NCBI GenBank assembly: GCA_900095095.1
Contig: FMBT01000331.1
Location: 248,001-312,000 of the forward strand
Source of the DNA: Fragilariopsis cylindrus CCMP1102
Taxonomy: Eukaryota; Bacillariophyta; Bacillariophyceae; Bacillariales; Bacillariaceae
Reading direction: 5' to 3'
DNA length: 64,000 nt
Position numbers and translations under genes: made by a program. This document shows, in pieces, positions 43,836 to 54,433 of the stretch; the first letter of the stretch is position 1; the number at the start of each line of letters is the position of its first letter. The notes beneath the pieces are model-generated. The model searched no databases. It was not told the DNA's origin and saw only the letters and a list, made by a program, of their open reading frames with translations.

Positions 43836-44054
43836 AGTACTTCCTCCGTTAACCATTAAATTCGTACGAGCTATAGTAAGAAATTATTATACGATAAAAG
43901 CGCTTTGAATCCTTAAAATTTATCCACAAAATGCGAAATGTAGGAAAACAATTAAAATAAACGAAGTTTTACGCCCTGGGTTCAACACACTTTTATGTTG
44001 TAAAAATTCCTTGCGATAGCGCGTACGAATTAAACGTTATCTGGAGGAAGTACA
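43836..44054. mobile_element. MITE-like element with long terminal inverted repeats
   Basis: The left end, AGTACTTCCTCC followed later by AATTCGTACGAGCTAT and ATAAAAGCGCTTTGAA, is repeated in reverse complement at the right end (GTACTTCCTCC, AATTCGTACGCGCTAT, ATAAAAGTGTGTTGAA). The arms are about 80 bp each around a short AT-rich centre. There is no coding capacity. No clear target-site duplication was found; the palindromic GTAC at the tips makes it ambiguous. The central part matches copies at 7562-7716 and 9336-9490 in the opposite orientation. Confidence 0.75.
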
Positions 44055-44638
44055 GACTGCGCGACGAGGAAATGCATTGCATCATCGAATGCATGAAGAA
44101 GGAATCAATCAATCTGAAGGAGTCATTCCTTCTTCAAGCGAGCGCTAACTGCATACGCCTCTCTTATATGAAAATTAACACGCGCTAAAACCTTAAAATA
44201 CTAAGATCTACTCACAAAATAGAGGGTTAAAGTCACCCCTTTTAACCCCAAAGACAATCAAAAACAAAGATAATGATGATGGAACGATACCGTACACTCA
44301 GTACAAAAAAATAGATCCAAATAACCATCATTAAGATTGAATCATATATGCTATATTAAAATACTAAGCCACATTCGTCGACGAAAGGACCAGTAGTAGT
44401 ACCAACAACAGACAACAAATCCAACAGGAAAAAAGAGGAAAGAGAAGAAACACAAGATAGTAGTTGGTTTGGATGGGTATTAGGATCGATAGAAGAGGAT
44501 AAACCAAGAGGTAATAATGTTACGTACGGTGAAATCTAAACAAATTCATTTTAATATAATTTCAATTCGTTGAGGAAGAATATAATGACAGTGGGGAATA
44601 GCATGTATATAGATCTAATGAATTGAAAAAACGAAATC
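44055..44638. other. Intergenic, no gene seen
   Basis: Contains a hairpin-capable pair GAAGAAGGAATC / ATTCCTTCTTC (44094-44137) and a faint further piece of the MITE motif (CCTTAAAATACTAAGATCTAC, CACAAAAT) near 44193-44220. Confidence 0.4.
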
Positions 44639-45825
44639 ATGAAATACAACAACAACAAAATTGTAACGAGGGTACCGTTCTTACGAAGGCGCAGCACTGC
44701 CGAAGCAGCTATACCGCAAACAACAACTTCTATATTTAGGTGCTGTTACTCTCTCAAATTCACCACTATGTATCTACTTTCAATGGGTAGAGCACGCTTT
44801 TCTATCCCGTCTTTCCTCGCTGGATGTTTATTAACGGCAAATATCTATCGTTCGGTTAGCGTTGCCAACATGATAGAAAAGGACTATCAATCGAGTATAG
44901 CTCACATAGATGAATTTAGCATAAAGAAAGTCGTGCAAGCGGATTCACTATTATCGTGGCAATCTCCACATTTTAGGAACTGTAATGAGGTAGCAACAAT
45001 AATGACATCGGATAGTAACTCGAAGACTCTGGAAATAGAGGCTCGTTTTGTCCAAACCAATGCAACGTTACATGCTCCCTCCTTCCTCATGAGCATCCAC
45101 AACCCCTCCAAAGATGGGGTTTCTCAATCCATTTATCAGAACGGATGCTGGGAATGTGATGGGAGGAAACATTGGAATGTGGACGTTGGAAGCTGCTGCG
45201 GCCAACCACCAGACATTGACACTGGAACCCTCCCGCGATAATTACGAACGGATCTGCGAGACGGTGAATCGTAACCAATTTCATGATCGGATACATCTCA
45301 TGACCATTGCTGCCACGAGTGTACCGGCTACCTTCACCTTGAATGTTCCGCGTGGCAACAAAGGCGGAACATCGGTTGTTGCCGTGGAAAAAAGTACTAC
45401 TGGTACCGACACCGATTCCAATGGTGGAATTATTACCATCCAAGGATTTCCCATTGATTCCCTTCATCTGCCATTGGACCGTCCTGTTGTCATGAAGGTG
45501 GACGTCGATAGAGGCACTTATGGGTGCGCTAGAATTCTTGAAAAGTGCCAACATGGTACATGTGGCCATGGAACTGAGGCCGATGACAGCTTACAGCAGC
45601 GAGGATCAGCAAAAATGGAAGAGAGTGTTTGATGTCCTGACTTCGAATGATGGATTGGCTCCATACAGGGTAGACGGCAATTATGACCTGTTCCCTCTGG
45701 ATCCCAATGATCTTTCGCAATGGAGACACAAGAAGCATCCAAAGGTACGATACTATGATGTTGTTTGGAAAATAACTCAAGGCGATAGTAAGAGCAGCAA
45801 GGACGAGGGTGGTGCTGGTGAATAG
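44639..45825 (+). pseudogene. Broken FkbM-type methyltransferase gene
   Basis: Three overlapping frames give one family. The first (from 44639) has an N-terminal membrane anchor (ARFSIPSFLAGCLLTANIY) and ends its homology at SQSIYQNGCWECD. The next (from about 45165) begins abruptly inside the SAM-binding motif, GGNIGMWTLEAAAAN, and continues through EPSRDNYERICETVNRN to VMKVDVD. The third resumes at MGALEFLKSANMVHVAMELRP and runs to the end. Between frames one and two, roughly ten codons preceding the glycine-rich loop seem to be lost; between two and three a single base is off near 45510. FkbM-like enzymes methylate sugars or metabolites; a Golgi-anchored glycan methyltransferase would fit the intact form. 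As written it cannot make the full enzyme. Confidence 0.75.
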
Positions 45826-46522
45826 CTAGACTTTCAAGTAGTATGGTGTGAGCTATCTAGAGTAGTGCATTTGAGACATAATTATATAGTAAATGAAGTT
45901 TATTTTAGTGGCTATTGCTATCGTGTTAGAATATATACCAACATCAAAATTGTGATTCAACCCACCACTCATGCCCAAATAAGTGAACGCAAGGGGTGAG
46001 TTGGGTTGATCCTAGCTGATCTAGATACATATTACAGAGTACCTTTTGTCAATACCTCGGGCGTGAAGGCTCCAGATTAGTCAGGTTTAGTTATGTGTGG
46101 TTGACCACAAGGTTCGACTCTTAGGGAATTTATGATGTATTCCTTTTTGTAAATAGGCACTGTCGAGGTGAGTATTTTATCTGAGTATGATATGGGGCTG
46201 TAAGCTGATCTTTGTCTTGTTCTCGCTCGCAACAACAAACTAATCTGTAAATAATTACGCCCTGCTTGCAGCTGGTAAAGGAATCGCAGTGCTGGACAGA
46301 ATTAACTTTCAGTTCGGATTGGCCAGGGATGCTCATCGGGAAATCTTGTTCAAGAACATGGACAAAATCCCTCCCTCTCGTTTCCGGAATTGGGACAGCT
46401 CTAAACAGAATCTAATAATACTCACTATAGTACAATCAAATCAGGAGCGTAATATCAAAAACAATACTAATCTAAAGTCTTCACCACAGTAATGTGTATG
46501 CCATCTGTATGCCATCACTTCG
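45826..46522. other. Intergenic, no gene seen
   Basis: Mixed sequence. A tRNA-like phrase near 46109 (GGTTCGACTC) does not fold into a cloverleaf. No supported gene. Confidence 0.45.
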
Positions 46523-49216
46523 CTAGAGTGCATGTGTAAGTATATCCAATGACAGGAGAGCATGGTCAGACACACATTCGTACCTTGGTTTACTACCATT
46601 ACTTCCCTCATGTTTACGATAGGGGTAAATTGTATTTGCCTCAGTCAAATTTGAATCTACATCAAATCCAGATCCTTTCACTAAAATAAAATCACCCCTT
46701 GTTGGATATCTTGCTGTCCGTGGCTCATTGCCATCAGGACACACTAATCCAAAGGTATGAAAGGACATAAATTGTGAGACCACAAACTTTTTCCATGGTA
46801 TAGAATTAGATCGACAATACGAACTGTCAGCAATGCTCAATAACTTACCTAACCTCCAAGTTGGCATCAAGCGGGATCCTTTCCCACCCTTTTGGCTATT
46901 TGTTTTTTCAAGTGCAAAGAATCCACAATCTGATACCAGGTTCTGAGGAATGGGCGAAGCAATATCACCCCCAATGATAACATTTGTTGTTGAATACTTC
47001 TGGATTTCATCACACATCAACTTGGCATCGCTTTTTAACAGATGCTGTTTTGAACCAGCGTGAGCATGAATGGAAATAGCAAGGATGTCACCAAAATCGC
47101 TTGTTTGGATTAGAGTGAAAAGCGCCATACGACCACCGAGTCGGCGCTCGCCCTTTGCTATGCCCGATGACTTCTCCTCAAATAACAAATCATAAAGCGG
47201 GTGTAGTCTTACAATCTTGCTCTCAATAATGGGCCACTTTGTCAGCACCGCATTACCATGATATCCAATGAGATTGCTTTTGCCCATTGTTATATTAATT
47301 TCTTCCTTATTTCCGTTTGTCAGCTCTAGAAACTCGACTCCATAAGCATAATTCATCTTGAGGAATTTTGACATTGCCTTGGTTGTATCTCGATTACCAG
47401 ACCTTGCCATCCCCAAATCCATTCCATTCAAGATGATAATATCAGCAATGGGGTAGAAGTTAGGAAAGACATCCCAGTCGAATCCCCGTGCTGCGTTCCA
47501 CTCCCCCACATGCAAAATCTTGCTGTTCTCAGCAGAGATATTGGCACTTTCAATGTCATGAGATGGAAATCCATATTCGTTTGAAATAACAACCCTGTCC
47601 AGCACAGGTAAGACTTCTAAGTTGATTTCTTTTGCACTTCTTCCTGCCCTATTGGACCGGAAAGATAGGCGCTCTTCAACGAGAAAGGGAACAAGCTTCT
47701 GTTGATGATTGGGTAGCAAACTGGGAATGCTGTATGTAACAGCGTTGTCATCCATTTGGAGCAGACCATCTGCGTAGCTTCTTCTTATTTCATTGCCATC
47801 GTCGTATACCACGCTTGAAAGACGCTTCCCGCCGTCATTGACAATGTGTTCCACATTGAGATTTGGAAAGTCTTCTGCCCACGGTGTATATATATCTGCT
47901 GTCTGCAAAGTATGGTTGGTGATAGCATCAAACCTGTCAAAAACAAATGGTGGAGGCAATAACATATCTGAGCAATTCATGGAATGATAATTCTGTCTTC
48001 CAGTGAAGCGTTCTTTTCGGTGATTATAAGCCCCCTTCTTGCAATATTTTTTGAAATTCAAACCGTATCGATTCTCTACAATTTCCTTAACCTTTACTGG
48101 GAATGGCATGGACAAACGACCAAATGGACGTCGTTTCAGCGGAAAGATTGAATCAACCGGCGCAGAATTCTTTGCTACGCTGTTGTATTCGATGCAATTG
48201 AGTCCATCGCTGCAATCAACCGGGAAAACGTCAATATAAGGATAGGTGTGAATCCGTTTCGGTATAGGCGCAAGTGATGCATTGTAGACCTTGAAAACAG
48301 AATTGATATCCTTGCCAACCAAGCGAACAGAGAGGCCAAGAGATTTGATATTTTTGAATAAAGAATCCATATGCTCCTTTCTGACGTAGATGTCAACGTC
48401 ATCGTCCCACGGGATCATACCATGATGTGCAAGGCTTCCAATCATACTTCCAGCTGTCATCCAGTAGTTCAGAGGCTGGTCGTCTTTGTCGCTTGTATCG
48501 AACCCTATAAATGATGCTTGGTCCACTAGAGCAAGAAGGTTTTCAACTTCCTTGGTTTCTACATCTGTAAGGCTGTTAGTAAAAATTGTTGCGTCACTGC
48601 ATTCTTTTGACTTCTTTCTATTTGGTTGGCATGGGTTTAGAATGAAGCTACAGGACTCTGAAACCTCAATCTGCTGTTTTGTCACCTTCATTCGGAGGCA
48701 TAAATCAAGCGGCAAACTGTCCTTGCATCCTGTTGCATTTATTTCTGAATGACAATATTTTTGAAAAGTAGAATGTCCACGTTCGCCGGCTGCTATAGGA
48801 TCCCATGGAGCTCTAGCATTTTGGTCATGTATGTGACTAGCTGTAACCTCCTTTTGGTCTGTCCTGATAGCCAGTATATGTTCCTTTAGAAACCCTTCTG
48901 ATACCTCCTTTGCTTCACTGAGCCTTGTGTTGACAATGCCTTCAGCAGACTCTCCTTCCGTTTTTTTATCCACATTTTCTGGGGAGATCTGGTCCTTCAT
49001 TGTGTTGTCTCCTTGCTCAGCTTTGATTATGACTGTCTCTTCTCTATCTTCCCTTACATAAGAGATCTCATTTTTTATGGAGGTCAAGCTGGTCAGGTGA
49101 CGGACGTCAGAGAGAAATCCATAAAGCACCAGCAGGAATATAAAGGCAAAGACAGCCTTCCTCATCCATCTGTTCTTCTTATTGACTCGTTCAATTCGTT
49201 TTTTTAGACGGACCAT
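46523..49216 (-). CDS. LicD-family transferase fused to an EEP (endo/exonuclease/phosphatase) domain
   Basis: 897 residues. A short basic N-terminus and a membrane helix (AVFAFIFLLVLYGFL, about 20-35) predict a type II protein of the secretory pathway. Residues about 235-425 are a LicD/fukutin-type domain: WMTAGSMIGSLAHHG, PWDDDVDIYV (W270, D271-D273, D275), YIDVFPVDC, KRRPFGRL and GAYNHRKE. LicD-type enzymes transfer phosphocholine or polyol phosphates to glycans. Residues about 565-897 are an EEP domain: ILHVGEWNAARG, IILNGMDLGMARSGNRD, SIHAHAGSKQH, IIGGDIAS and VSDHALLS (D884, H885). In this subgroup the second motif normally has Glu (LNE) and the fourth GDxN; here Gly598 and Ala753 replace them, so catalysis by this domain is doubtful. 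No intron is evident. Confidence 0.85.
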   Translation of the reverse strand: MVRLKKRIERVNKKNRWMRKAVFAFIFLLVLYGFLSDVRHLTSLTSIKNEISYVREDREETVIIKAEQGDNTMKDQISPENVDKKTEGESAEGIVNTRLSEAKEVSEGFLKEHILAIRTDQKEVTASHIHDQNARAPWDPIAAGERGHSTFQKYCHSEINATGCKDSLPLDLCLRMKVTKQQIEVSESCSFILNPCQPNRKKSKECSDATIFTNSLTDVETKEVENLLALVDQASFIGFDTSDKDDQPLNYWMTAGSMIGSLAHHGMIPWDDDVDIYVRKEHMDSLFKNIKSLGLSVRLVGKDINSVFKVYNASLAPIPKRIHTYPYIDVFPVDCSDGLNCIEYNSVAKNSAPVDSIFPLKRRPFGRLSMPFPVKVKEIVENRYGLNFKKYCKKGAYNHRKERFTGRQNYHSMNCSDMLLPPPFVFDRFDAITNHTLQTADIYTPWAEDFPNLNVEHIVNDGGKRLSSVVYDDGNEIRRSYADGLLQMDDNAVTYSIPSLLPNHQQKLVPFLVEERLSFRSNRAGRSAKEINLEVLPVLDRVVISNEYGFPSHDIESANISAENSKILHVGEWNAARGFDWDVFPNFYPIADIIILNGMDLGMARSGNRDTTKAMSKFLKMNYAYGVEFLELTNGNKEEINITMGKSNLIGYHGNAVLTKWPIIESKIVRLHPLYDLLFEEKSSGIAKGERRLGGRMALFTLIQTSDFGDILAISIHAHAGSKQHLLKSDAKLMCDEIQKYSTTNVIIGGDIASPIPQNLVSDCGFFALEKTNSQKGGKGSRLMPTWRLGKLLSIADSSYCRSNSIPWKKFVVSQFMSFHTFGLVCPDGNEPRTARYPTRGDFILVKGSGFDVDSNLTEANTIYPYRKHEGSNGSKPRYECVSDHALLSLDILTHAL

Positions 49217-49557
49217 GATTGCATTTTAAAGGAAGGAAAATGAGAGCAAAGTAGAGGATGGATTGTCTCCGACTGTGTGTGGTTGGATTCTTTGCTGCTA
49301 TTTAGATCTGAACAATATAAAAACTAAATCACACCCTTTTTTAATACACAGAGTGAGTTGGATGATTCCCGAATGGTGAAAAAAGTTTTCGTGTGCAAAC
49401 ACTTGCCAAGAATAAAATATGAAAATATGACATGTGCTGACGTATGATCTCAAGCAATACGAACTGTGTGTTTTGATTAATTAAGGTGGCGCCGAAAATC
49501 GCGTTAAATGAATTATTTGTGACACAAAAAAAGAACAAACTTATTATTTATTACATA
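49217..49557. other. Intergenic, no gene seen
   Basis: 5' region of the LicD-EEP gene. No second gene recognised. Confidence 0.45.
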
Positions 49558-49933
49558 GGCCATTGATGTGTCATTTTCGAGGTAGAAGTACTTCGTTAGT
49601 CGTGCCTTCATATACTAGATCACGTATAATCGTCCTGATCGTTGATTCGTCGATTTATAAGATTGCCGTGTGAAGCGAAGAATAGCTTTTTAAAAGCAGG
49701 ATCCATCAAGTAAATGTGTTCTCCTCTCGAAGTAGCGCAAACAATACGAATATATGCTGTACCACAGCCGGTACTGTATCACAGTATGAATATTGATGAT
49801 TATTTACAGTTTATTAATTTGTAACTGTAAGAAGAAACACAGTTCGATAGAAAGAGAACAATGTAAAACAGATCGAAGTAGCTATCTCAATCAGGCTGTA
49901 TGGGCCATTGATGTGTCATTTTCCGAGGTAGAC
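49558..49933. repeat. Pair of about 30-bp direct repeats, 345 bp apart
   Basis: GGCCATTGATGTGTCATTTT-CGAGGTAGA occurs at 49558-49586 and, with one extra C, at 49903-49933. The second copy abuts the first open codons of the broken gene that follows. The 315 bp between them have no recognisable content. Confidence 0.8.
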
Positions 49934-52284
49934 AGCATCAGCAGGATCTGGATCAGTTAAATATTCCATTATGTCTTCTTCCGAATAATACAGATAGAAC
50001 TATAAAATGTCGTATAGATGAAATAGGACAATTTTTAGAATCCAAATCCAAATTATCATCAGAATCCAATTCAGAATTAGATTTTACATCAATATTTCAT
50101 GAACCAGTACAATCAATGCCTACAAAAAGAAGAATACCAATTCATATGGCAAATAATGATACGTATATAAAACGTGCACATACAGATTATCCAGATGACC
50201 AACAAAATTTAAATGCTGATTCATATTCAGCTGTGGTTGAATATAATCCTGTTATGATACCAATATATACTAAGAAACGGAAACGTATTAAACGGAAACG
50301 GAAACGGAAACGTAACAATAACAACGATGGTAAATATGAACAAGAACAAGAACAGAATTATGATTATGAACTTATATCTGATTTAGATTCAAAATTATTA
50401 TATGATATAACTGGTGGTAATAATGATGTATATTATATATTATATCAACGTAGTGCCAATCATCATGATTGTGGAGATAATATCAAATATAATTTTACTA
50501 TAGATAAAGGATGGAAAGTGGTCAATTATATTACATTTACATTATTAGATTAAACTTTACAACCAATTACCGGCAATGATAGTAGTGTCGTGATTGATAC
50601 ACACAAATATTTCTTTGGTAATAAAAATTATAATAATAGAATACAAGATGGTTTTTTTCAAGATTTTACATTCTTTGCTGCAAGGACAACATTATCAAAT
50701 CCTAAAAAAGATCATTTTTTTATACTATCCAATGGTAGTTACTTATTACCAATATCAATTAAACGATTATTTAATAAACAGAATAATAATGGTAGTGGTA
50801 GTGGTATAACATCGTCATCATCCAAAATAAATTTATTACCATTAAGTGGTGATTCAATTATTGGTGGTGGTGGTGGTGGTGGTGGTGGTGAAGACGATTC
50901 TGATTCATCATTATTAGAAATTCGTATAATACATGGTCCATTAACTACGAATATGCCACAGATTGAACTAAGGAAGGCTATGATAGCTTCTCGAGCAAAA
51001 AAATTACATATATTTGAATCATCATCATCATCATCAGGAGGTAGTAAATCTAATAGTAGTAATAGTAATACGTATACTGAATATTGGCCAATGAATAATC
51101 CAAAACGAACTATACCAAGAATTAATTTATTTTCAACCGATTTTACAAAATTTCATAATTTGAATTATCATGAAAATCAAAATTTGTTCTTAAAATCTGA
51201 TAATACTAATAATAACAATGAGACAATAACAAGTTCAAGTCCCAATTCATATAACGAAACAACTTCAAGTAGTAGTAGTACAAATAATAATCCATTGTTA
51301 CAGTCAAAATTACCATCAAAATTGATACCAACCTCACAATTAGAATCATATGATACATCCTATAGAGGGGTACTTAAGCATCCACCTACTCGTGGTACAG
51401 CATGTTGTATTGATATGATATTAACATTGCCAGTGCCAGTGCCAGTGCCAGTGCCAGTAACAACAACAACAACTAAAAACAATTATACTATGAATACTTC
51501 TAGACCTAATACTACTACTTCTAAATCATAACAACAACAGCAACAAAATAGTAATAGTAACAGTAATAATAAAGTAAGAAGAATACATGTTAAGGTTGGT
51601 ATTTCACGTTCTGTAGAAAGAAGAAAACGTGATTATTTACATCAATTATATGCATTTGATCCAAATGATAAACATAATGGTTTTCCAATAATTGCATACA
51701 GTGGATTATTTTGTCTATCAGGAATACAAAAAGATAAGGATATTGGACGATATGATAAGCATTGGATAACACATCGCCGTAATAGTGATGATGAAAGTAT
51801 TAGTGGTAAAAAACAGTTCATTGATGACAACAATATTGTATATAATTGTCCAAAAATTACATTTGTAACTGGTATTGCCGAATATTTAGGTAACGATAGC
51901 AAGATTGCTGATACTGATACTGATGCTGATAGTGACGAGTATGATAGTGATGAGTACGAGGATGAAGATGAGGATGAGGATGATAACAACAATAATAATG
52001 ATGGTCATGTGATCATTTCTTATGGTGTTGACGATTGTTATTCACGCTCCATTATAGTTTCAAAACAAAAGATTGAATTGTTACTTTTAGGATCACATTA
52101 CCAAGGCTACAGTGAGTAGCTAATAGTTGATTCGTAATTAAAAAATGGTATATGCTAATGGCAAAGATTTTAATGGTAGATTATCTGATGGAAATTATAC
52201 AATTAAAGAAAGCTTTTTTAAAATCAACGTGCAAATCAAGCAAGTAGTATTGAAGAAAAAAAGGAACAGTAATAATCATAAATA
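49912..52284 (+). pseudogene. Broken hypothetical gene with two in-frame TAA codons
   Basis: One plus-strand frame stays open from about 49912 to 52119 except for TAA at 50551 and 51529. The pieces are an N-terminal part without an early Met (DQLNIPLCLLPNNTDRT), a basic repeat (KRIKRKRKRKRN), a body (VYYILYQRSANHHDCGD; ILSNGSYLLPISIKRLF), S/N-rich linkers, and a last part with ISRSVERRKRDYLHQLY and a long acidic run. Homopolymers bridge the stops, yet flanking sequence keeps frame, which argues for point mutations rather than indels. After 52119 a further in-frame piece (VYANGKDFNGRLSDG) might be joined by splicing at a GTGAGT to end at 52284. I do not recognise the family. It may be a recently inactivated copy whose 5' end was lost at the direct repeat. 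Confidence 0.55.
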
Positions 52285-52311
52285 ATGAATGTAAAGAACA
52301 ATACAAAAGAT

Positions 52312-54159
52312 TTAGGCAGCTTCGTTCTTAGCACGCTTTTGTGGACGGGATGGAACACTTGTATCGTTTTTATCAAGAGTAGGATCTTCTTGTTCTTCTG
52401 CTAACAATTCCTCACCAATCGTTCCATCCTCTGTTGTAGTCTTACTCGATCGTTTTTGAGAATTGTTTGCATCTATATCACCATTCATCATGACACAACC
52501 AATTACAGAAGGATTCATTGTCAATAATTCATACGTCGCGTCAAGATCATTGTTGTAGTCCTGGATGTCGATGGGATCCTTTTTTCCACTAGAAAAACTA
52601 TTAGTGCATTTGCAACAAATAAGAGCCTGTTCCATAAGCATCTTCTTACTATGAACATGCCTAAAAAGCTTGCAGTCGCAATTTTTTTCTGGATGGACAG
52701 AATATTTTTGCGATCGAGTTGCAGCAACAAGAGCAAAAGGAGGAAGAGATTCAGGATTTCCTTGTCCTGACAATTCCAAAATTGTTGGATCTTTACTGAC
52801 AATATCAACAATAATTTCATACCGATACTCGTGATTGATGGCAGTCAATAATGGATGTTGTTGTTCATGATGATTTTGGTCGACATCTGTTGCAATAATT
52901 TCGTCACTCCAATCGTTGTCTTTAAACAATTTCCAAAACGAATTCCAGTATTGTAATTTGTTTTTCTTAAGCAAGACTTTGTCGAGAATACAATTTACTA
53001 AAGAACGGAAGGAATAATCATCGTGCGTCGATTCAATGTTCTTCATATACATTTTCGTGTATTGGAGGCAAATCTTTTGGTTATCATTTTTGAGACTATT
53101 GAACATCAATGCCATAAGATTCGTATTTTCAGGATCGATGTTTGTCCCAGGCAGTGTATTGATTTTAAACGTTGAAGTGAACCACTTGTTCGTCTTCTTT
53201 GACTCAAGATGTAACGTAGCAAAACTAATGACTTTTTTTGCTAGTGCCGAGTTGACGCCACGAGAAACTAGAACGTTACGTCCGTATTTATAATACTCTC
53301 CCAACAATTTAGATAATGCGTAATTGCTTTCTTCTAAGATTACCTTCACATTGGTAGGGATCAAAATACTATTATTTTCATCGTTTGATACTAAATTGAG
53401 ATCCGTAGATGATTCAGATTCAGTCGATGTTTCTTTTCCTTGTAGTAGCTTGATGATAGGATGCAGGCCGTACTGTACAACTACGCGGTCATTATTACTT
53501 CCGAAACAAATCAAAGCGCTGTTCCGAGTTTTTTGAAGCAATAGCCGCAAAATTACAGGATCAATTGCATCGAGGAAAGTCGGAGCTAGACATTCACAGT
53601 AATCTTGATAAAAATTACTGCTATCTAACCACCTATGGTACCCAAACATATTCACATTTGCAGGATAGCTATGATAATTAATTGAATTCGAATTTAGCTC
53701 CAATAGCTTTTCAATCATCATCTTATCATGACATCCTGTAATCATCACAAGGAAAAGGACATTTAAACATGGGAATGCTTCGGATTCTTCGTCTTCATAG
53801 GCAAAGGCAACGTCATTATCATTAAAATCGAAACCAAAATAATGTCGATCATTACAAATATTGACGTCGGCAATACCAGGAACTCGTTGAAGATCAGCAC
53901 GGAATACGTCCCAATCAACGTCATATCCTTTTGCATTTGTAAATTTATTTTTAATTAAATTTCCGTAGTGCTTCTTAATCAGATATGATCCATTATTTTC
54001 GGATAGGAAAGCATCAATTGAGTCTTCCGGAATGAGTTCGATAAATGGTTTATTGTTCTCGTCATAGATTTTGTCTCTGTTGTTTCTACCATTTCCTAAA
54101 ATGTCTGGTATGGCACTTCGTTGACGTCTAATTGTAGGATTAGGTTTAAATTGAACCAT
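52312..54159 (-). CDS. Second ankyrin-like hypothetical protein; true start probably upstream
   Basis: 615 residues from the first Met. The same frame stays open upstream to about 54328 with sensible sequence (YDEYDEYDEDNAKKDGE, GYREPEIQREW), and an ATG at 54433 leads into it through MTDNNPPQLPQIPLLPFPDG after a one-base shift in a T5 run near 54325; the full protein would be about 700 residues. It is a helical-repeat protein: LPPFALVAATRSQ and, later, LDATYELLTMNPSVI match the LDxVYxLL-type motif of the gene at 7798-9066, so both belong to the same broad diatom family. The C-terminus is acidic and then basic (RPQKRAKNEAA). No catalytic motif; a scaffold or regulatory role is likely. Confidence 0.75.
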   Translation of the reverse strand: MVQFKPNPTIRRQRSAIPDILGNGRNNRDKIYDENNKPFIELIPEDSIDAFLSENNGSYLIKKHYGNLIKNKFTNAKGYDVDWDVFRADLQRVPGIADVNICNDRHYFGFDFNDNDVAFAYEDEESEAFPCLNVLFLVMITGCHDKMMIEKLLELNSNSINYHSYPANVNMFGYHRWLDSSNFYQDYCECLAPTFLDAIDPVILRLLLQKTRNSALICFGSNNDRVVVQYGLHPIIKLLQGKETSTESESSTDLNLVSNDENNSILIPTNVKVILEESNYALSKLLGEYYKYGRNVLVSRGVNSALAKKVISFATLHLESKKTNKWFTSTFKINTLPGTNIDPENTNLMALMFNSLKNDNQKICLQYTKMYMKNIESTHDDYSFRSLVNCILDKVLLKKNKLQYWNSFWKLFKDNDWSDEIIATDVDQNHHEQQHPLLTAINHEYRYEIIVDIVSKDPTILELSGQGNPESLPPFALVAATRSQKYSVHPEKNCDCKLFRHVHSKKMLMEQALICCKCTNSFSSGKKDPIDIQDYNNDLDATYELLTMNPSVIGCVMMNGDIDANNSQKRSSKTTTEDGTIGEELLAEEQEDPTLDKNDTSVPSRPQKRAKNEAA

Positions 54160-54433
54160 ATACTTCCATTCTCGTTGAATTTCAGGTTCACGATAACCCC
54201 AATCATCATCTTTCTTGTAATTATCATTTGAATTGAAACAACCGTATCCAATAATTTCACCATCCTTTTTAGCATTATCTTCGTCGTACTCGTCGTACTC
54301 GTCATACCCATCTTCGCCATCATAAAAACTTCTTTGTGATCAAAGTCCCATTCGGGTGCTTCTGTATCGTTCCACCATCTGGAAATGGTAGTAGTGGAAT
54401 TTGTGGTAGTTGAGGTGGATTATTATCTGTCAT

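Noticed and set aside
46040-46125. tRNA-like phrase with GGTTCGACTC
   Set aside because: No acceptor stem, anticodon stem or A box could be matched around it.
50551-51531. TAA read as glutamine (alternative genetic code)
   Set aside because: Many intact genes in the window end in TAA at the expected place, so the standard code applies.
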